Below, piece by piece: positions 52,541 through 61,414 of a DNA stretch of 64,000 nt (its first letter is position 1; each line of letters starts with the position of its first letter). Under the pieces are notes generated by a model. The model did no database searches and was not told where the DNA came from. It saw only the letters and a program-made list of their open reading frames with translations. The position numbers and the translations under genes were made by a program. Source of the stretch: Bacteroidales bacterium (GTDB taxonomy: Bacteria; Bacteroidota; Bacteroidia; Bacteroidales; UBA932); the NCBI GenBank assembly GCA_023667095.1, contig JAMPAT010000003.1, forward strand, positions 1 to 64,000, in the 5' to 3' direction.

Positions 52541-54148
52541 TTATTCAGTTATTTCAGTCCCATATTCTCCAAGCCCGCACACTCCGGAGTAAACCCATTG
52601 GGTATATTCGTTCTCCCTTATGGCCGCACCCCAGTTTACAGGATAAAGGCCCTTCCACCTCTCTTCCATGAAATCCATGAGATCAGCCTTCGCATCGTCA
52701 CTGCATTTATGTGCCTTGGCAAGAAGCCCTGACGCACGGCATGCGCAAAGTTCACCCTGGCATACTCCCATGCCGAAACGTGTCCTGCGCCTAAGGTCCA
52801 CAAGATTATGTATGTCAAGATTTTCCTCAGCATACTCTATCTCGCCGACAGTAACATTCTCACATTCGCACACAAGGCTGTTCTGCAGGTCATTATCATG
52901 ATGAATCTCCGATGCAAGGCGTCCATGCCTTCCCGTCTCGGCCTTGGCAAAAAGCTTTTTCCTGCCATAGCCCTCCTCGCGGCATGGCTCAGAACCAGGA
53001 AGAGGCGTATCTGCAGTATGGCACACTGCAGAGCTTCCGAGCTTTTTGCACACAAGGTCAGCAGTCCATTCGCCCATGAGCCTGTATGTCATGAGCTTGC
53101 CGCCTGTAATGCTTACAAATCCGCGTATGCCGTCCCTTGTCTCGTGGTCAAGCAGCACAATTCCACGGCTGATGCTCCTCCCCGACGGATCATCATCAGT
53201 TGCAACAAGCGGACGCACACCGGCATAGGCTCTCAGTATCCTTGTCTGCGCAAGTGACGGGGCAAGCTTTTCTCCCTCAGACATGAGCAGATCCACCTCA
53301 TCTGCAGTCACCCTTACACCGTCGCATTCCTCAAAAGGGATCTTTGTGGATGTTGTTCCAAGTACGCTTACAGTGTCTCCAGGGACAAGGATGTCTGCAT
53401 TTGCCGGCTTGCGGCAACGGTTTATCACGACATTGTTGACACGGTGCTCAAATATCAGCAACGAGCCTTTTGCAGGGAACATGTTGATAGCCGCACCGGC
53501 CATCATGGCAATCGAGTTGCCCCAGATTCCTCCGGCATTGACAGTCACTGGCGCATAATATTCCGACTTCTGGCCGTTCTTGGTGTCAAGCACCTCTATT
53601 CCCCTTACCGTATCGCCTTCCTTTATTATACGTGTAACTCTGGAATATACAAGGACCTTTGCACCATGCAGCTTTGCATCCATTACATTTGCCGCACACA
53701 GCCTGAACGGGTCGACAGAACCGTCAGGAACCCTCACTGCACCGATAAGATCAGGATTTACAGAAGGCTCTATCCTCCTGGCAAGGTCCGGGTCGACAAT
53801 CTCAGCCTTGATGCCGGCCGCATTGCAGGCATCGGCAAATGTAGCCTGATATCCAAGGTCATCTTCCGGCAGCGTTATGAAGAAGCCGTCGGTCTCCTCG
53901 ACACAATGGCGCGCAATCCTGCGGAGAATCATATTCTCCTTGATACACTCCTCTGCAGATTCACGGTCCGTCACAGCATATCGCGCACCGCTATGGAGAA
54001 GGCCATGGTTACGTCCGGTAGCCCCTGTGGCTATATCCATGCGCTCCACGAGAAGGACCTTCAATCCTCTCATGGCGCAATCCCTGGCCGTTCCGGCACC
54101 GGTTATGCCTCCACCGATGACAATGACATCAAATTCTCTGTTATCCAT
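52541..54148 (-). CDS. glpA: Anaerobic glycerol-3-phosphate dehydrogenase subunit A
   Basis: This 535-residue FAD enzyme oxidises sn-glycerol 3-phosphate to dihydroxyacetone phosphate. It has the N-terminal FAD fold (DVIVIGGGITGAGTARDCAMRGLKVLLVE), the RNHGLLHSGARY loop and a C-terminal BFD-like [2Fe-2S] domain with Cys pairs in VCECENVTVGE and GVCQGELCACR. Length is close to E. coli GlpA (542). It heads glpABC, allowing use of glycerol 3-phosphate from lipids with an anaerobic acceptor. A candidate operator lies 30-70 bases upstream. Confidence 0.95.
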   Translation of the reverse strand: MDNREFDVIVIGGGITGAGTARDCAMRGLKVLLVERMDIATGATGRNHGLLHSGARYAVTDRESAEECIKENMILRRIARHCVEETDGFFITLPEDDLGYQATFADACNAAGIKAEIVDPDLARRIEPSVNPDLIGAVRVPDGSVDPFRLCAANVMDAKLHGAKVLVYSRVTRIIKEGDTVRGIEVLDTKNGQKSEYYAPVTVNAGGIWGNSIAMMAGAAINMFPAKGSLLIFEHRVNNVVINRCRKPANADILVPGDTVSVLGTTSTKIPFEECDGVRVTADEVDLLMSEGEKLAPSLAQTRILRAYAGVRPLVATDDDPSGRSISRGIVLLDHETRDGIRGFVSITGGKLMTYRLMGEWTADLVCKKLGSSAVCHTADTPLPGSEPCREEGYGRKKLFAKAETGRHGRLASEIHHDNDLQNSLVCECENVTVGEIEYAEENLDIHNLVDLRRRTRFGMGVCQGELCACRASGLLAKAHKCSDDAKADLMDFMEERWKGLYPVNWGAAIRENEYTQWVYSGVCGLGEYGTEITE

Positions 54149-54179
54149 AAGCTCTCAAGTATTTTCGCCAAAATAAATT

Positions 54180-54216
54180 TTGCTTTCGCAAACTTTCGTT
54201 ATACTTTCGAAAGCAA
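54180..54216 (-). promoter_or_regulatory. Candidate DeoR/GlpR-type operator for glpABC
   Basis: Three CTTTCG units start at 54183, 54193 and 54204, that is one helical turn apart. The outer ones lie inside an inverted repeat TTGCTTTCG/CGAAAGCAA (54180-54188 with 54208-54216). TTCG-containing repeats are typical of GlpR and AgaR (DeoR-family) sites. It lies just upstream of glpA. No such regulator is in the window. Confidence 0.45.
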
Positions 54217-54453
54217 TTTTACAATGTAACATCACGCCCCATATACTAATAGGACATGTACTGTCCCACTCGCCTGCAAATATCGCATTAATTTTTTGAA
54301 TTTCAGCATACCAAGGCCATCATTTTTTCATTTTTCAGCATTGGAAACCGCAAAAGTATTCAAAAAGACATGAAACACAATAAGTTTCGAAGCAAAACAT
54401 GATATTATTGCAAATTTTTCCTTTGAAATCCACATAATCACACATATAAACAT

Positions 54454-54461
54454 TATCTTTG
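54454..54461 (+). promoter_or_regulatory. -7 box for HAD-IIA phosphatase
   Basis: TATCTTTG matches TAnnTTTG, giving a leader of about 40 bases to ATG 54509. Confidence 0.45.
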
Positions 54462-54508
54462 GAAATTGAAACACATTTAACCGGCAACAAGGAAACCATA
54501 TACAGAAA

Positions 54509-55405
54509 ATGAAACAAAAGAACGAATGGCTTTCGGAAGAAAAGCTCTCCATGCTTGGAAAGATAAGGCATGTCGCGCTTGACATGGACGGCACCATCTA
54601 CCTCGGGAACTCCCTGTTTCCATTTACAAAAGACTTCCTCAGTAAGCTCACAGAAGCCGGAATCGGATACTCATTCCTTACGAACAACCCGTCAAAGTCA
54701 ATAGAAGACTATCTGCACAAGCTGCACATGATGGGAATTGAAGCCAGCGAAGAGAACATGTACACGACATCGCTTGCAGCCATAGACTACATAAAGGAAA
54801 ATTATCCTGACGCACATCGGCTGTTCCTGCTCGGGACACCGAGCATGGTATCACAGTTCGGGAAGGCCGGGTACATATCATGTACGGACAGCCCGGAAGA
54901 CAGGCCGGATGTGCTTGTAGCCGCATTTGACATGACCCTCACATACGACAGGCTATGCCGAGCCGCGTGGTGGGCATCACAGGGAGTACCATACATAGCC
55001 ACAAATCCGGACAAGGTCTGCCCTACAGACATGCAGACCGTACTTGTTGACTGCGGTTCAATCTGCAAATGCATTGAGCATGCAACAGGCAGGAAGCCTG
55101 ACATCGTCCTCGGCAAGCCGGATCCCAATATGCTGAAAGGCATAATGTCAGCACACAGCCTCAGACCGGACGAGATAGCCATGGTCGGGGACAGGATATA
55201 CACAGACACGGCAATGGCGCACAATGCAGGCGCATTTGGGGTCCTTGTGCTATCAGGAGAGACCAGGCTGGAGACAGCAGAGGCCATAGCCAGGGATGCT
55301 GCAGCCAACCCTGCCCCTGAGTTCTATCCGCCTGACATCGTTGTAAGGGACATCAGCGAATTGGGAGAACTGCTCATTGAAGCAAGGCAAAACAGGAAAG
55401 AATAG
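54509..55405 (+). CDS. HAD-IIA family phosphatase (NagD/PGP-like)
   Basis: This 298-residue cytoplasmic phosphatase has HAD motif I ALDMDGTIYLGN near residue 25, motif II FLTNNPSKS near 55, GKPDPNM near 205 and motif IV MVGDRIYTDTAMAHNAG near 225, with the C2A-type cap between motifs II and III. Relatives include NagD (UMP phosphatase) and glycerol-1- or 2-phosphate phosphatases. Standing opposite glpABC, a link to glycerol phosphate is tempting but unproven. It ends before a good terminator. Confidence 0.9.
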   Translation: MKQKNEWLSEEKLSMLGKIRHVALDMDGTIYLGNSLFPFTKDFLSKLTEAGIGYSFLTNNPSKSIEDYLHKLHMMGIEASEENMYTTSLAAIDYIKENYPDAHRLFLLGTPSMVSQFGKAGYISCTDSPEDRPDVLVAAFDMTLTYDRLCRAAWWASQGVPYIATNPDKVCPTDMQTVLVDCGSICKCIEHATGRKPDIVLGKPDPNMLKGIMSAHSLRPDEIAMVGDRIYTDTAMAHNAGAFGVLVLSGETRLETAEAIARDAAANPAPEFYPPDIVVRDISELGELLIEARQNRKE

Positions 55406-55435
55406 GAACGTGACACGGCCCCTACAGATAAAATG

Positions 55436-55470
55436 AAGGACGGTGACTGGAATTTCAGCCACCGTCCTTT
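55436..55470. terminator. Terminator between HAD-IIA and DUF4783 genes
   Basis: AAGGACGGTG/CACCGTCCTT (55436-55445 with 55460-55469) has CTG/CAG inner pairing and lies between convergent genes. Confidence 0.8.
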
Positions 55471-55559
55471 CCAACTATAACCCTATTATTAACAACTAAA
55501 CTAACCGATTCAAATAAATTGCAATATGTGTGCCAAACTCGAAAAACAGAGATAAGACT

Positions 55560-55967
55560 TTACTCAATCCTGTCTATTTTTATCTGCTGGATCTTATACA
55601 TGCTCTCCTTGCAGCTCACAAATATCGTGACAACGAACATTTCACCACCTGCATTCAGTGAACCAAGGGCGTATTTCATATTGGAACGTCCTGCCTTATG
55701 GGTAATCTCAAACGACCGGGGGGTGTATGAGGCAAAGAATGACTTCATAATCTGCTTCGCCTGGTTCCTGCTCGAGTCATTTGTCCCAGACAATATCGTT
55801 ATCTCAAGATTATCTGCGAACCATGCAGAAAGCTTCTCAGCATCGCCTTCCTTCATGTATTTGGATATTGGCACAAACACATCGTACGCCCCATCCTGCG
55901 CAAAGGATGAAAATCCAAGCAGCATAGACACTGCCGCAGCAGTAGCAATTGTTAGCAATCTGTTCAT
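55560..55967 (-). CDS. DUF4783-type small secreted protein
   Basis: This 135-residue protein has a signal peptide (MNRLLTIATAAAVSMLLGFSSFAQ) when started at ATG 55967. The mature part is a small NTF2/SnoaL-like alpha+beta fold (AYDVFVPISKYMKEGDAEKLSAWFADNLEI, then FFASYTPRSFEITHKAG and KIQQIKIDRIE). Such DUF4783 proteins sit beside rlmH or nadC in many Bacteroidetes. Function is unknown. It is divergent from rlmH with a 99-base gap. Confidence 0.8.
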   Translation of the reverse strand: MNRLLTIATAAAVSMLLGFSSFAQDGAYDVFVPISKYMKEGDAEKLSAWFADNLEITILSGTNDSSRNQAKQIMKSFFASYTPRSFEITHKAGRSNMKYALGSLNAGGEMFVVTIFVSCKESMYKIQQIKIDRIE

Positions 55968-56052
55968 TTCAAATAAATCAGCAGCGTCCGACATGCAAAT
56001 ATCAAGCCGTATTTTATTGATGACACAATAACAGTAAATCAAAACAGATTCT

Positions 56053-56060
56053 TATATTTG
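56053..56060 (+). promoter_or_regulatory. -7 box immediately before rlmH
   Basis: TATATTTG matches TAnnTTTG and ends only six bases before the rlmH ATG at 56067. The transcript would begin at or next to the start codon. Confidence 0.5.
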
Positions 56061-56066
56061 CACATT

Positions 56067-56540
56067 ATGAAGATTACATTGCTTACTGTAGGAAAAACAG
56101 ATGTCAGGTGGGTAAAGGACGGAATAGATGTCTATTCGTCCAGGCTAAGCCATTATATACAGTTCTCAATTGAGGAGATTCCGGAACTAAAGAATGTATC
56201 TGCACTTTCAAGGGAACAGATAAAGACAAAGGAGGGGGAATTGATACTGAAACGCCTCAGGCCTTCGGACGAAGTAATTCTGCTGGACGAACACGGGAAA
56301 GAGTACACTTCCGTTGAATGGGCACGGAATATGGAGACAAGGATGGCACGCTCCGGAAGGGACATGGTATTTGTCATAGGAGGGGCATACGGATTCTCAG
56401 CGGAAGTATATTCAAGGGCAGACGGGAAGATTTCACTGTCAAGGATGACATTTTCACACCAGATGGTAAGGGCAATCTTCGCAGAACAGCTGTACAGGGC
56501 ATTTACAATAATGAAAGGTGAACCTTATCACCACGAATAG
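56067..56540 (+). CDS. rlmH: 23S rRNA (pseudouridine-1915-N3)-methyltransferase RlmH
   Basis: This 157-residue SPOUT-fold enzyme methylates pseudouridine 1915 of 23S rRNA on the assembled ribosome. The C-terminal knot is textbook: FVIGGAYGF, ISLSRMTFSHQMVRAIFAEQLYRAF and the final GEPYHHE. The start at ATG 56067 (MKITLLTVGKT) is fixed by the family, and a TTG upstream lies inside the -7 box. It is followed 11 bases later by the NtrY-like kinase. Confidence 0.97.
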   Translation: MKITLLTVGKTDVRWVKDGIDVYSSRLSHYIQFSIEEIPELKNVSALSREQIKTKEGELILKRLRPSDEVILLDEHGKEYTSVEWARNMETRMARSGRDMVFVIGGAYGFSAEVYSRADGKISLSRMTFSHQMVRAIFAEQLYRAFTIMKGEPYHHE

Positions 56541-56551
56541 AGGGCAACAGA

Positions 56552-59500
56552 GTGAACAGGATGGAAAGATACATAAAGGAAAACGGAAGTACGATATGCG
56601 TCATATTGTCGCTTCTGCTGTTTTTCTTCTCACTGCTTATCAACACTTCTTCAAGCGATACCAGGCATGTAGCCGCAAAGACAGGGAAAAGAATAGAGAA
56701 AAGGATTGCGGTGCTTGACGCATATATCGGAGAGGCACTGGATTCCGACCATAGCGAATGGCTTGTGCTGAAAGACTTCCCCGATGACATGGTGCTGTAC
56801 AGATATGTATATGACACATTGCAGTGCTGGACAAATCAGTTCACAGTCAACAACGATGACATAAGTTCAAGGCTTGTATTCCAGAGGCTATGGAGCCAGA
56901 AGGCAAGTGTATATTCTCCACTTTCAAACGTGACGGGAGAGATACAGTACATGAATTTCGGGCAGAAGTGGTATCTTGTCAAAAGCGTGTCAGACGGAAT
57001 CAACTGCAAGGTAATAGCAGGACTTGAAATCAAGAATTCCCTGATTGAGAATATGCACAGGGCATATAACGGGGTAAACAAGAACCTTAAGCTGCCTGGC
57101 AAATACACCATAATGCGTCTGATGGACAGCGGAGGTTCAGCAGTTACCGTAAACGGGACGCCAGTATTCAAGATACTGTCGGAGACAAGCCAGAGTTCTC
57201 CATTCCTTGCAAACTCCATATTGAGATGGCTGGCACTTCTCATGATAACGGTAGCATCGGTACTGTATCTGTGGACACACCGGAGCATCAGGATATACCT
57301 TATAAATATAATGCTCCTCATTGTAATTTCCGCAATCGCCTATATATGGGGAATACAGATGCAGGAAGTCTCGGCATTCTTCTCCCCTACAGTATATGCA
57401 GACGGGACATTCCTGTATTCATTCGGGGCATTGACAATAATAAACATAGCCGTTTTCCTTGGAGTGCTGTGCACATATATTGTAAGGGACAATGTCCTTG
57501 AGGCTGCCATACGTGACAGAAGGAAGAGAAGATTCAAGGTCTACGGATGCTCACTGGCAATCCTGTTCGCCGCAGTTGCAGCATATATGGCACTCAGCCT
57601 GCACAGCCTGATGATGAACTCGAGCATTTCACTCGAGCTGTATATCTGGAGCAGGATATCTGCATTCACATTCATTGTGTATGCCACATATTCATGCCTG
57701 ATGTTCTGCCTGCTTCTGATCATACAGATGCTTGAGCCTGTTGTACATGAATTTTTCGGGAAAAGATACAATGTATTCGGTACAAGGAGCATAATTTTCT
57801 TTGCACTCGCATGTGCAACATATTTCACCATTGCATCCGGCACACTTGGATTCAGGAAAGAACAGGACAGGATGATTGCACTTGGCAGCAGGCTTGCAGT
57901 CGACAGGGACCTTGAAATGGAAATACAGCTGAGAGGGGCTGAAGACGGCATCGCAAATGACCAGATGATATCCGCAATGTCAATGCTCGGGAACAGCGAC
58001 GGCATGATACTGAGCAGATTGACTGAAAGCCACCTGAACAGGATTTCACAGGACTATGCCATAAATGTCACGATATGCAAGGGGAACGACATACAGTGCA
58101 TAAGGGAATTCAGCAGGCAGAATGAATCCGGCAGCCCGATCTCCCCAAATTCAAGGTTTGTCTACACATACGATGCAAACGGCAAGTCGGGATATATCGG
58201 AAGCTTCATATATTATTCGAGTGAATATGGACTTTCCAGGGTTTTTGTGGAAATAGAGCCAAAAGCAAACAAGGAGGAAAGGGGTTACTACAGCATACTC
58301 GGCAAATTCTCCAATACAGGCGGGACAAGCGTACCGAGATTCTATTCATACGCAAAATACATATCCGGGACACTTGCTTCATCAAAGGGCACATACGCAT
58401 ACCCGACATTGCTGTACGGAAGCCTCAAGGAAAAGATTGACGACGGGGCAAGTACATTGAAGATAAATGGATTTACACATTTCATAAACAGGATAAACGA
58501 CAACGAGACAATAATCATCTCCAGAAGGATACGTGGAGCAATGACATACATTGTAACATTCTCGTACCTGTTCTTTGTAATCTTTGCCTTCCTGTTTGTC
58601 ATTTTCAGGAAAGGCAAGGGCTACCATAAGGCTGCATTCAAGCGTAACTACTACAGGACACGCATAAATTTTGTACTTTTCATATCGTTGTTTGCCACCC
58701 TTATGGCAATGACATTGCTGAGCGTCACATTTGTACAGAAGAGGAATGAGACAAACATGTACAATATGATGTCAAGCAAGATTACAACAATCCAGGCCAT
58801 ATTCGAGAACAAGTGCAATGACATGGAAAGTACAGCCGACCTCGGGACAAGGGAGTTCAGCCACACCATAGAAAATATCGGCAACTACACAAAATCAGAC
58901 ATAACGCTCTATGCTCCAAACGGCAAGGTATTCCGTTCCACAACCCCTGAAGTATTCGAGCGCAGGATAATAAGCTCAAGGATAAACAAGAACGCATACT
59001 ATAACATAAAATACAGGAGCCAGAGATTCTATATACGCCAGGAGCAGTTAGGTGACACAAGGTACTATTCCCTCTATGCACCGATAATCAACCACTCTGG
59101 AAAACTGCTGGCAATAATAGGAGTTCCATATACGGAGCAGGACTATGACTTCAAGCAGGAGGCACTGTTCCATGCGGCATCAATTGTAAACATCTTCTTC
59201 CTTCTGCTTGCCATAACATTGCTTGTGTCAACCTCTGTGGTGAATGCCATGTTCAGGCCTCTCATGGAAATGGGAAAGAAGATGAGTTCTGCGAACCTCC
59301 ACGGATTTGAGTACATCATTTACAAAAGGGATGATGAGATATCAACTCTTGTGGATGCCTACAACAGGATGGTGCATGACCTTTCTGAAAGCACGAAGAA
59401 GCTTACACGCTCAGAAAGGGACAAGGCCTGGAGCGAAATGGCACGCCAGGTGGCACATGAAATCAAGAATCCGCTGACTCCTATCAAGCTGGAGATACAG

Positions 59501-60124
59501 AGACTTATAAGGCTCAAGCAAAAGAACTCGCCACAATGGGAGACAAGGTTTGACGAGGTAGCACGCATTGTACTTGAACACATAGACATACTTACAGATA
59601 CAGCCAACGAGTTCTCGACATTTGCAAAACTATACACAGAGGAGCCTGTACTGATTGACCTTGACAGGACATTGCGTGACCAGATATACATATTCGACAA
59701 CAGGGAGAACATCAGGATTTCATATATAGGTTTCCCTGATGCAGAGATAATGGCACCGCGCCCGCAGCTGATAAGGGTCTTTGTCAACCTGATAACCAAT
59801 GCAATACAGGCAGTGGAAATCCAGCAGAATGATTCTGGAGGCAATGGAGACAGTCCTGTAGAAGGCAAAATAATGGTCAGTCTGAGAAACAGCACCAAGG
59901 ACGGATACTATGATGTCGTCATCGAAGACAACGGCCCCGGAGTCAAGGAGGAGAACCAGGACAAGCTGTTCACTCCTAACTTCACTACAAAGAGCAGCGG
60001 TACGGGACTCGGGCTCGCAATCTGCAGGAATATAATAGAGAAATGCGATGGGGAAATCACGTACCGCCGTTCGTTCGTGCTTGGCGGGGCTTCATTCATA
60101 GTCACCCTGCCGAAAAAAGGATAA
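56552..60124 (+). CDS. Large NtrY-like sensor histidine kinase
   Basis: This 1190-residue membrane kinase has an N-terminal membrane helix, a first periplasmic domain (about 35-230), a multi-helix membrane block (about 230-440), a second extracytoplasmic region, another helix near 670-690, a third sensor-like region (about 720-880), a helix near 885-905 and a HAMP linker (about 910-960). HisKA follows with phospho-acceptor His969 in QVAHEIKNPLTP, then HATPase_c with NLITNAIQA, EDNGPGV and GTGLGLAI. It starts at GTG 56552 or ATG 56561. Its stop abuts, tail to tail, the NtrC-like regulator, its probable partner. Confidence 0.9.
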   Translation: MNRMERYIKENGSTICVILSLLLFFFSLLINTSSSDTRHVAAKTGKRIEKRIAVLDAYIGEALDSDHSEWLVLKDFPDDMVLYRYVYDTLQCWTNQFTVNNDDISSRLVFQRLWSQKASVYSPLSNVTGEIQYMNFGQKWYLVKSVSDGINCKVIAGLEIKNSLIENMHRAYNGVNKNLKLPGKYTIMRLMDSGGSAVTVNGTPVFKILSETSQSSPFLANSILRWLALLMITVASVLYLWTHRSIRIYLINIMLLIVISAIAYIWGIQMQEVSAFFSPTVYADGTFLYSFGALTIINIAVFLGVLCTYIVRDNVLEAAIRDRRKRRFKVYGCSLAILFAAVAAYMALSLHSLMMNSSISLELYIWSRISAFTFIVYATYSCLMFCLLLIIQMLEPVVHEFFGKRYNVFGTRSIIFFALACATYFTIASGTLGFRKEQDRMIALGSRLAVDRDLEMEIQLRGAEDGIANDQMISAMSMLGNSDGMILSRLTESHLNRISQDYAINVTICKGNDIQCIREFSRQNESGSPISPNSRFVYTYDANGKSGYIGSFIYYSSEYGLSRVFVEIEPKANKEERGYYSILGKFSNTGGTSVPRFYSYAKYISGTLASSKGTYAYPTLLYGSLKEKIDDGASTLKINGFTHFINRINDNETIIISRRIRGAMTYIVTFSYLFFVIFAFLFVIFRKGKGYHKAAFKRNYYRTRINFVLFISLFATLMAMTLLSVTFVQKRNETNMYNMMSSKITTIQAIFENKCNDMESTADLGTREFSHTIENIGNYTKSDITLYAPNGKVFRSTTPEVFERRIISSRINKNAYYNIKYRSQRFYIRQEQLGDTRYYSLYAPIINHSGKLLAIIGVPYTEQDYDFKQEALFHAASIVNIFFLLLAITLLVSTSVVNAMFRPLMEMGKKMSSANLHGFEYIIYKRDDEISTLVDAYNRMVHDLSESTKKLTRSERDKAWSEMARQVAHEIKNPLTPIKLEIQRLIRLKQKNSPQWETRFDEVARIVLEHIDILTDTANEFSTFAKLYTEEPVLIDLDRTLRDQIYIFDNRENIRISYIGFPDAEIMAPRPQLIRVFVNLITNAIQAVEIQQNDSGGNGDSPVEGKIMVSLRNSTKDGYYDVVIEDNGPGVKEENQDKLFTPNFTTKSSGTGLGLAICRNIIEKCDGEITYRRSFVLGGASFIVTLPKKG

Positions 60125-61273
60125 TCAATATACGTAGTTCCTTACGTCAGAAGCAGTTATCCTATTGCCAGAAAGTATAAGGAGACGTTCAACAACATTG
60201 CGGAGTTCCCTTATGTTTCCTGTCCATGACTTGTCGACAAGCAATGACATTGCATCAGGATCAACCTCACGGCGCGTCATCCCTGTCTCTGAGCATATCT
60301 GGTCAATAAAATAGTCAACAAGAAGAGGAATATCGCTTTTGCGGTCATCAAGAGACGGCACAGTAATGACGATGACGCTCAGCCTGTGATAGAGGTCTTC
60401 ACGGAAATTGCCTTTTGCAATCTCCTCCCGGAGATTCTTGTTTGTAGCAGCAAGCACACGTACATCTACCGTAATGTCCTTATCGCTGCCTACCCTTGAC
60501 AGTTTCTTTTCCTGGAGCACACGAAGCACCTTGGCCTGTGCAGCAAGGCTCATGTCACCTATTTCATCAAGGAACAATGTCCCACCGTCCGCCTGCTCAA
60601 ATTTGCCCTTGTGCTGCTTGACTGCAGATGTAAACGCACCTTTCTCATGTCCGAACAGTTCGCTCTCAATAAGCTCAGACGGAATAGCAGCGCAATTGAC
60701 CTCAACATATGGCATCTGCGAACGGTTGCTCTTCTGGTGCAGGCTACGCGCGACAAGTTCCTTTCCGGTGCCGTTTGAACCTGTAATCAGGACCCTGGCA
60801 TCTGTCGGGGCAACCTTGTCAATCATATCACGTATATGCCTTATAGGTTCAGACTCACCTATCATCTGCTGCCCATATACCTTTTTCTTGAGGATTCTGG
60901 TCTCTTTGACGAGGGATACCTTGTCTGTTGCATTCTTTATGGTTATAAGTATACGGTTAAGGTCCAGGGGCTTCTGGATAAAGTCAAATGCGCCCTTCTT
61001 TATACACTCCACTGCTGTACCGATGTCCCCATGTCCGGAAATCATTATCACGGCTGACTCCACACCCTCGGCAGCAAGACGGTCAAGCACCTCAAGGCCA
61101 TCCATGTTCGGCATCTTTATGTCACAGAATATTACACTGTACTTTTCCCTTAGGGCCATCTCCACACCCTGTGCCCCATCTTCTGCTACATCCACGTCAT
61201 AGTCTTCATCCATAAGTATCTCCCTAAGGGAATTCCTTATGGCACGTTCATCGTCAATTACAAGTAGTTTCAT
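60125..61273 (-). CDS. NtrC-family sigma-54 activator without DNA-binding domain
   Basis: This 382-residue response regulator has a receiver domain (about 1-120; phospho-acceptor Asp51 in FCDIKMPN and Lys101 in QKPLDL) and an AAA+ sigma-54 interaction domain (about 135-370; Walker A GSNGTGKE 165-172, Walker B LFLDEIGD and the GAFTSA loop, a variant of GAFTGA). It ends right after the AAA+ lid (NIRELRNVVERLLILSG), so the usual Fis-type helix-turn-helix is missing. It would have to act from solution or through a partner. It is convergent with the NtrY-like kinase with zero bases between them. Confidence 0.93.
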   Translation of the reverse strand: MKLLVIDDERAIRNSLREILMDEDYDVDVAEDGAQGVEMALREKYSVIFCDIKMPNMDGLEVLDRLAAEGVESAVIMISGHGDIGTAVECIKKGAFDFIQKPLDLNRILITIKNATDKVSLVKETRILKKKVYGQQMIGESEPIRHIRDMIDKVAPTDARVLITGSNGTGKELVARSLHQKSNRSQMPYVEVNCAAIPSELIESELFGHEKGAFTSAVKQHKGKFEQADGGTLFLDEIGDMSLAAQAKVLRVLQEKKLSRVGSDKDITVDVRVLAATNKNLREEIAKGNFREDLYHRLSVIVITVPSLDDRKSDIPLLVDYFIDQICSETGMTRREVDPDAMSLLVDKSWTGNIRELRNVVERLLILSGNRITASDVRNYVY

Positions 61274-61354
61274 AGTATTTTGAATGTTATATTTTTCAAC
61301 GGGCGAAAGCCATTACAAATATCGGACAAATTTCGATGTTTTCGCAAAATTTTA

Positions 61355-61362
61355 TAATTTTG
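61355..61362 (+). promoter_or_regulatory. -7 box for cmk-ispH
   Basis: TAATTTTG matches TAnnTTTG, 14 bases before ATG 61376 and 53 before ATG 61415. Confidence 0.4.
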
Positions 61363-61414
61363 CAGCCCATTGGCCATGGAAAGGCAAAGTTTTCAGGCCT
61401 TAACAGACATACAG

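Larger units (their letters stand above)
54149..54508. other. 360-bp divergent promoter region glpA/HAD
   Basis: No gene is seen. It holds the phased CTTTCG repeats upstream of glpA (54180-54216), a weak minus-strand -7 (TTATTTTG, 54176-54169), and a rightward -7 box TATCTTTG (54454-54461). Confidence 0.5.

Noticed and set aside
60408..61202. 264-codon plus-strand frame opposite the NtrC-like gene
   Set aside because: Shadow frame, rich in Ser, Arg and Pro; the minus-strand gene has complete family motifs.
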